The translations under genes were made by a program, and so were the position numbers. Below, one piece after another: positions 62,601 to 64,000 of a stretch of 64,000 nt of DNA (positions are counted from its first letter, which is position 1; each line of letters begins with the position of its first letter). The stretch comes from Larimichthys crocea (Eukaryota > Chordata > Actinopteri > Sciaenidae): positions 62,001 through 126,000 of the forward strand of contig NW_020852357.1 of assembly GCF_000972845.2 (NCBI RefSeq). Reading direction: 5' to 3'. The notes below the pieces were generated by a model. That model was not told the origin of the DNA and made no database searches. It was given only the letters and a program-made list of their open reading frames with translations.

Positions 62601-64000
62601 GATATCTCTGCTAAATTTCATGGCAGTCAATATTTCTGTTGATATTTCTGTCAGCATGGCAAAATCAGAATGTGCCTGGACTTTCTAGATTCATAAAGGC
62701 ATATGTCTGCCACATGTTGCAGTCCAGTCTTTGTTTGTGTGGCCTGTTTTCAGGCAACCAAAACAGATTCCTTCATCCTTGATGAAATTCACCATGCCCC
62801 ATATACTTTCACTTTAATCTGTGAGCATTTATCAAGTCAGTGACTACTTTGACTCCTTCCTTTACTGCATTGACACTGGCGGCAAAAATGCCCCTTTTTC
62901 TTCCATTTGAGGCCTTAGTTGGTGGTTAATGAGTCCTAGACTTAGCCCTTATGACTACTAAACACAGATGACCCCTTCAGTCTTGAAGATCACAAACAAC
63001 ATCTCTCCACTTTTCACTGAATTTCTAAGGATGTTTTAAGATGATGCTCAAAGTCCAGCTCTTTCATGTGCATCATTTGTTTTGTTAAAGTATTTTCAAA
63101 GAAACAAGGAGAATGATTGTAGAGCTTTAATATCCTCACTTTCAACAGGCATCCAGCTTTTCCACATAAGCAGAGGCAATTTTATATTAATCTCCAAAAG
63201 GTTCAAGTCTCTTGGCTCCCCCTGGTGTATTGTTCAAGAAAGTCACTCCAGTCAGTTATCCTCACCTCCACTCCATTTTTGAAAGCTGTGATGGAAGACT
63301 TGTATTGCAGAGTGTTGAACACAGACAGAGCACAAATTTTGCTGGACAGGCAGAGCTGTGGTATTGTGTTGTCTTTGCATAATTCTGATAGTTCTCGGTC
63401 ACAGTTTGGGTTTGGGGGTGCACATGTCCCATTTGATTTTCAGTAACAGCTCCCAATGCTTGAGCTGGAGCATATACTTTTAATAGTGTCTCATAGCTTT
63501 GTGCTTTTGTGGTTGAGGTAAAGGATCAGGCAGAGCTGCAACATTATTTTTCTTATCCATTTTAATCTTTAACAAAGATGTTGGCGGATGGGGATTTCAT
63601 TCGCTTGCTCTTTTGGAATTGTTCCTCTTAAAACAAGAGTTCATGCCATCCTAAAGTTGAGAGTCACAGGCCACAATTTTGAGCCACAAGTGATTTTCAA
63701 CATCTGAAGCTTTCCATTTGTTGCTGCCAATTCCACATCAAGCTCTACTATAATTGTTCTTTTTTTTCCCCCCAACTTTTTCCTCTTGAGCTTTCTAGGA
63801 AATGTTTCCATCAGAGCTGCTTTGTCAGCCTGCAGATGATGTTGAGGACATTTAGCTGGGATAGCTGGGAGTGTGATTTCAATTCTTTACTTTTACACTT
63901 TCATTTTTTAGACATTTCTTCTCATCATCTTGTTGCGTAGGCCCAGTAATTAAAATCCACAACCAGACAATAATGCAATAATAAAGGTGAACGTAACATG

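Larger units (their letters stand above)
58711..64000. other. dgkh intron 28, partial
   Basis: 5.3 kb with no second SAM exon visible. Contains the (CA)n tract, a degraded repeat at 59940-60240, the hAT element 60832-61374, the foldback 61433-62366 and a SINE fragment. 62620-64000 has short open frames on both strands without recognisable domains. Confidence 0.6.

Noticed and set aside
63082..63456. Frames on both strands near the right end, possibly akap11 or the last dgkh exon
   Set aside because: None contains the expected SAM ending (K-V-G-H-V-K-R-I-L) or any motif I recognise, and the frames are short and broken.

Overview
The window is vertebrate nuclear DNA, most likely from a ray-finned (teleost) fish. 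It has large AT-rich introns, many (TG)n/(CA)n tracts, fish-type LINE, SINE, hAT and piggyBac remnants, and exon-intron genes with GT-AG splice sites. There is no sign of prokaryotic or viral organisation.

There are two genes, arranged head to head. On the minus strand, from 11856 down to 546 and continuing past the left edge, are the first ten coding exons of vwa8 (von Willebrand factor A domain-containing protein 8, a mitochondrial AAA+ ATPase). The ten exons join in phase into 393 residues. On the plus strand, from 14206 to 58710 and continuing past the right edge, are 28 coding exons of dgkh (diacylglycerol kinase eta, a type II DGK). They join in phase into 1230 residues: acidic N-terminus, PH domain, two C1 domains, split catalytic domain, and most of the C-terminal SAM domain. 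The last SAM exon is not visible and probably lies beyond 64000. The VWA8-DGKH head-to-head order is the same as I recall for human chromosome 13q14. The 2.3 kb between the start codons is GC-rich in patches, with a perfect CRE palindrome, and probably holds both promoters.

Layout: 1-11856 vwa8 exons, with a doubly deleted LINE (1285-2268), a solo LTR with 5-bp target duplications (7072-7744) and a LINE remnant (7850-8330). 11857-14205 shared promoter region. 14206-29159 dgkh N-terminus and first part of the PH domain, in very long introns with a tRNA-derived SINE, LINE tails, a piggyBac-like element and a 147-bp in-frame candidate cassette exon. 29160-43249 rest of the PH domain and the C1 domains. 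45292-57213 compact exons of the catalytic and linker regions. 58580-58710 first SAM exon. 58711-64000 intron with a hAT element and a 0.93-kb foldback element.

How the genes relate: DGK eta phosphorylates diacylglycerol to phosphatidic acid and so tunes lipid second-messenger signalling. VWA8 is a mitochondrial ATPase. Their proximity looks like conserved synteny rather than a joint pathway. I found no new multi-gene system. The most interesting signals concern splicing of dgkh: an unexplained in-frame exon that would interrupt the PH domain, several acceptors whose pyrimidine tract is replaced by (TG)n, a SAM exon placed between complementary (TG)n and (CA)n tracts, and possible alternative first and last exons.
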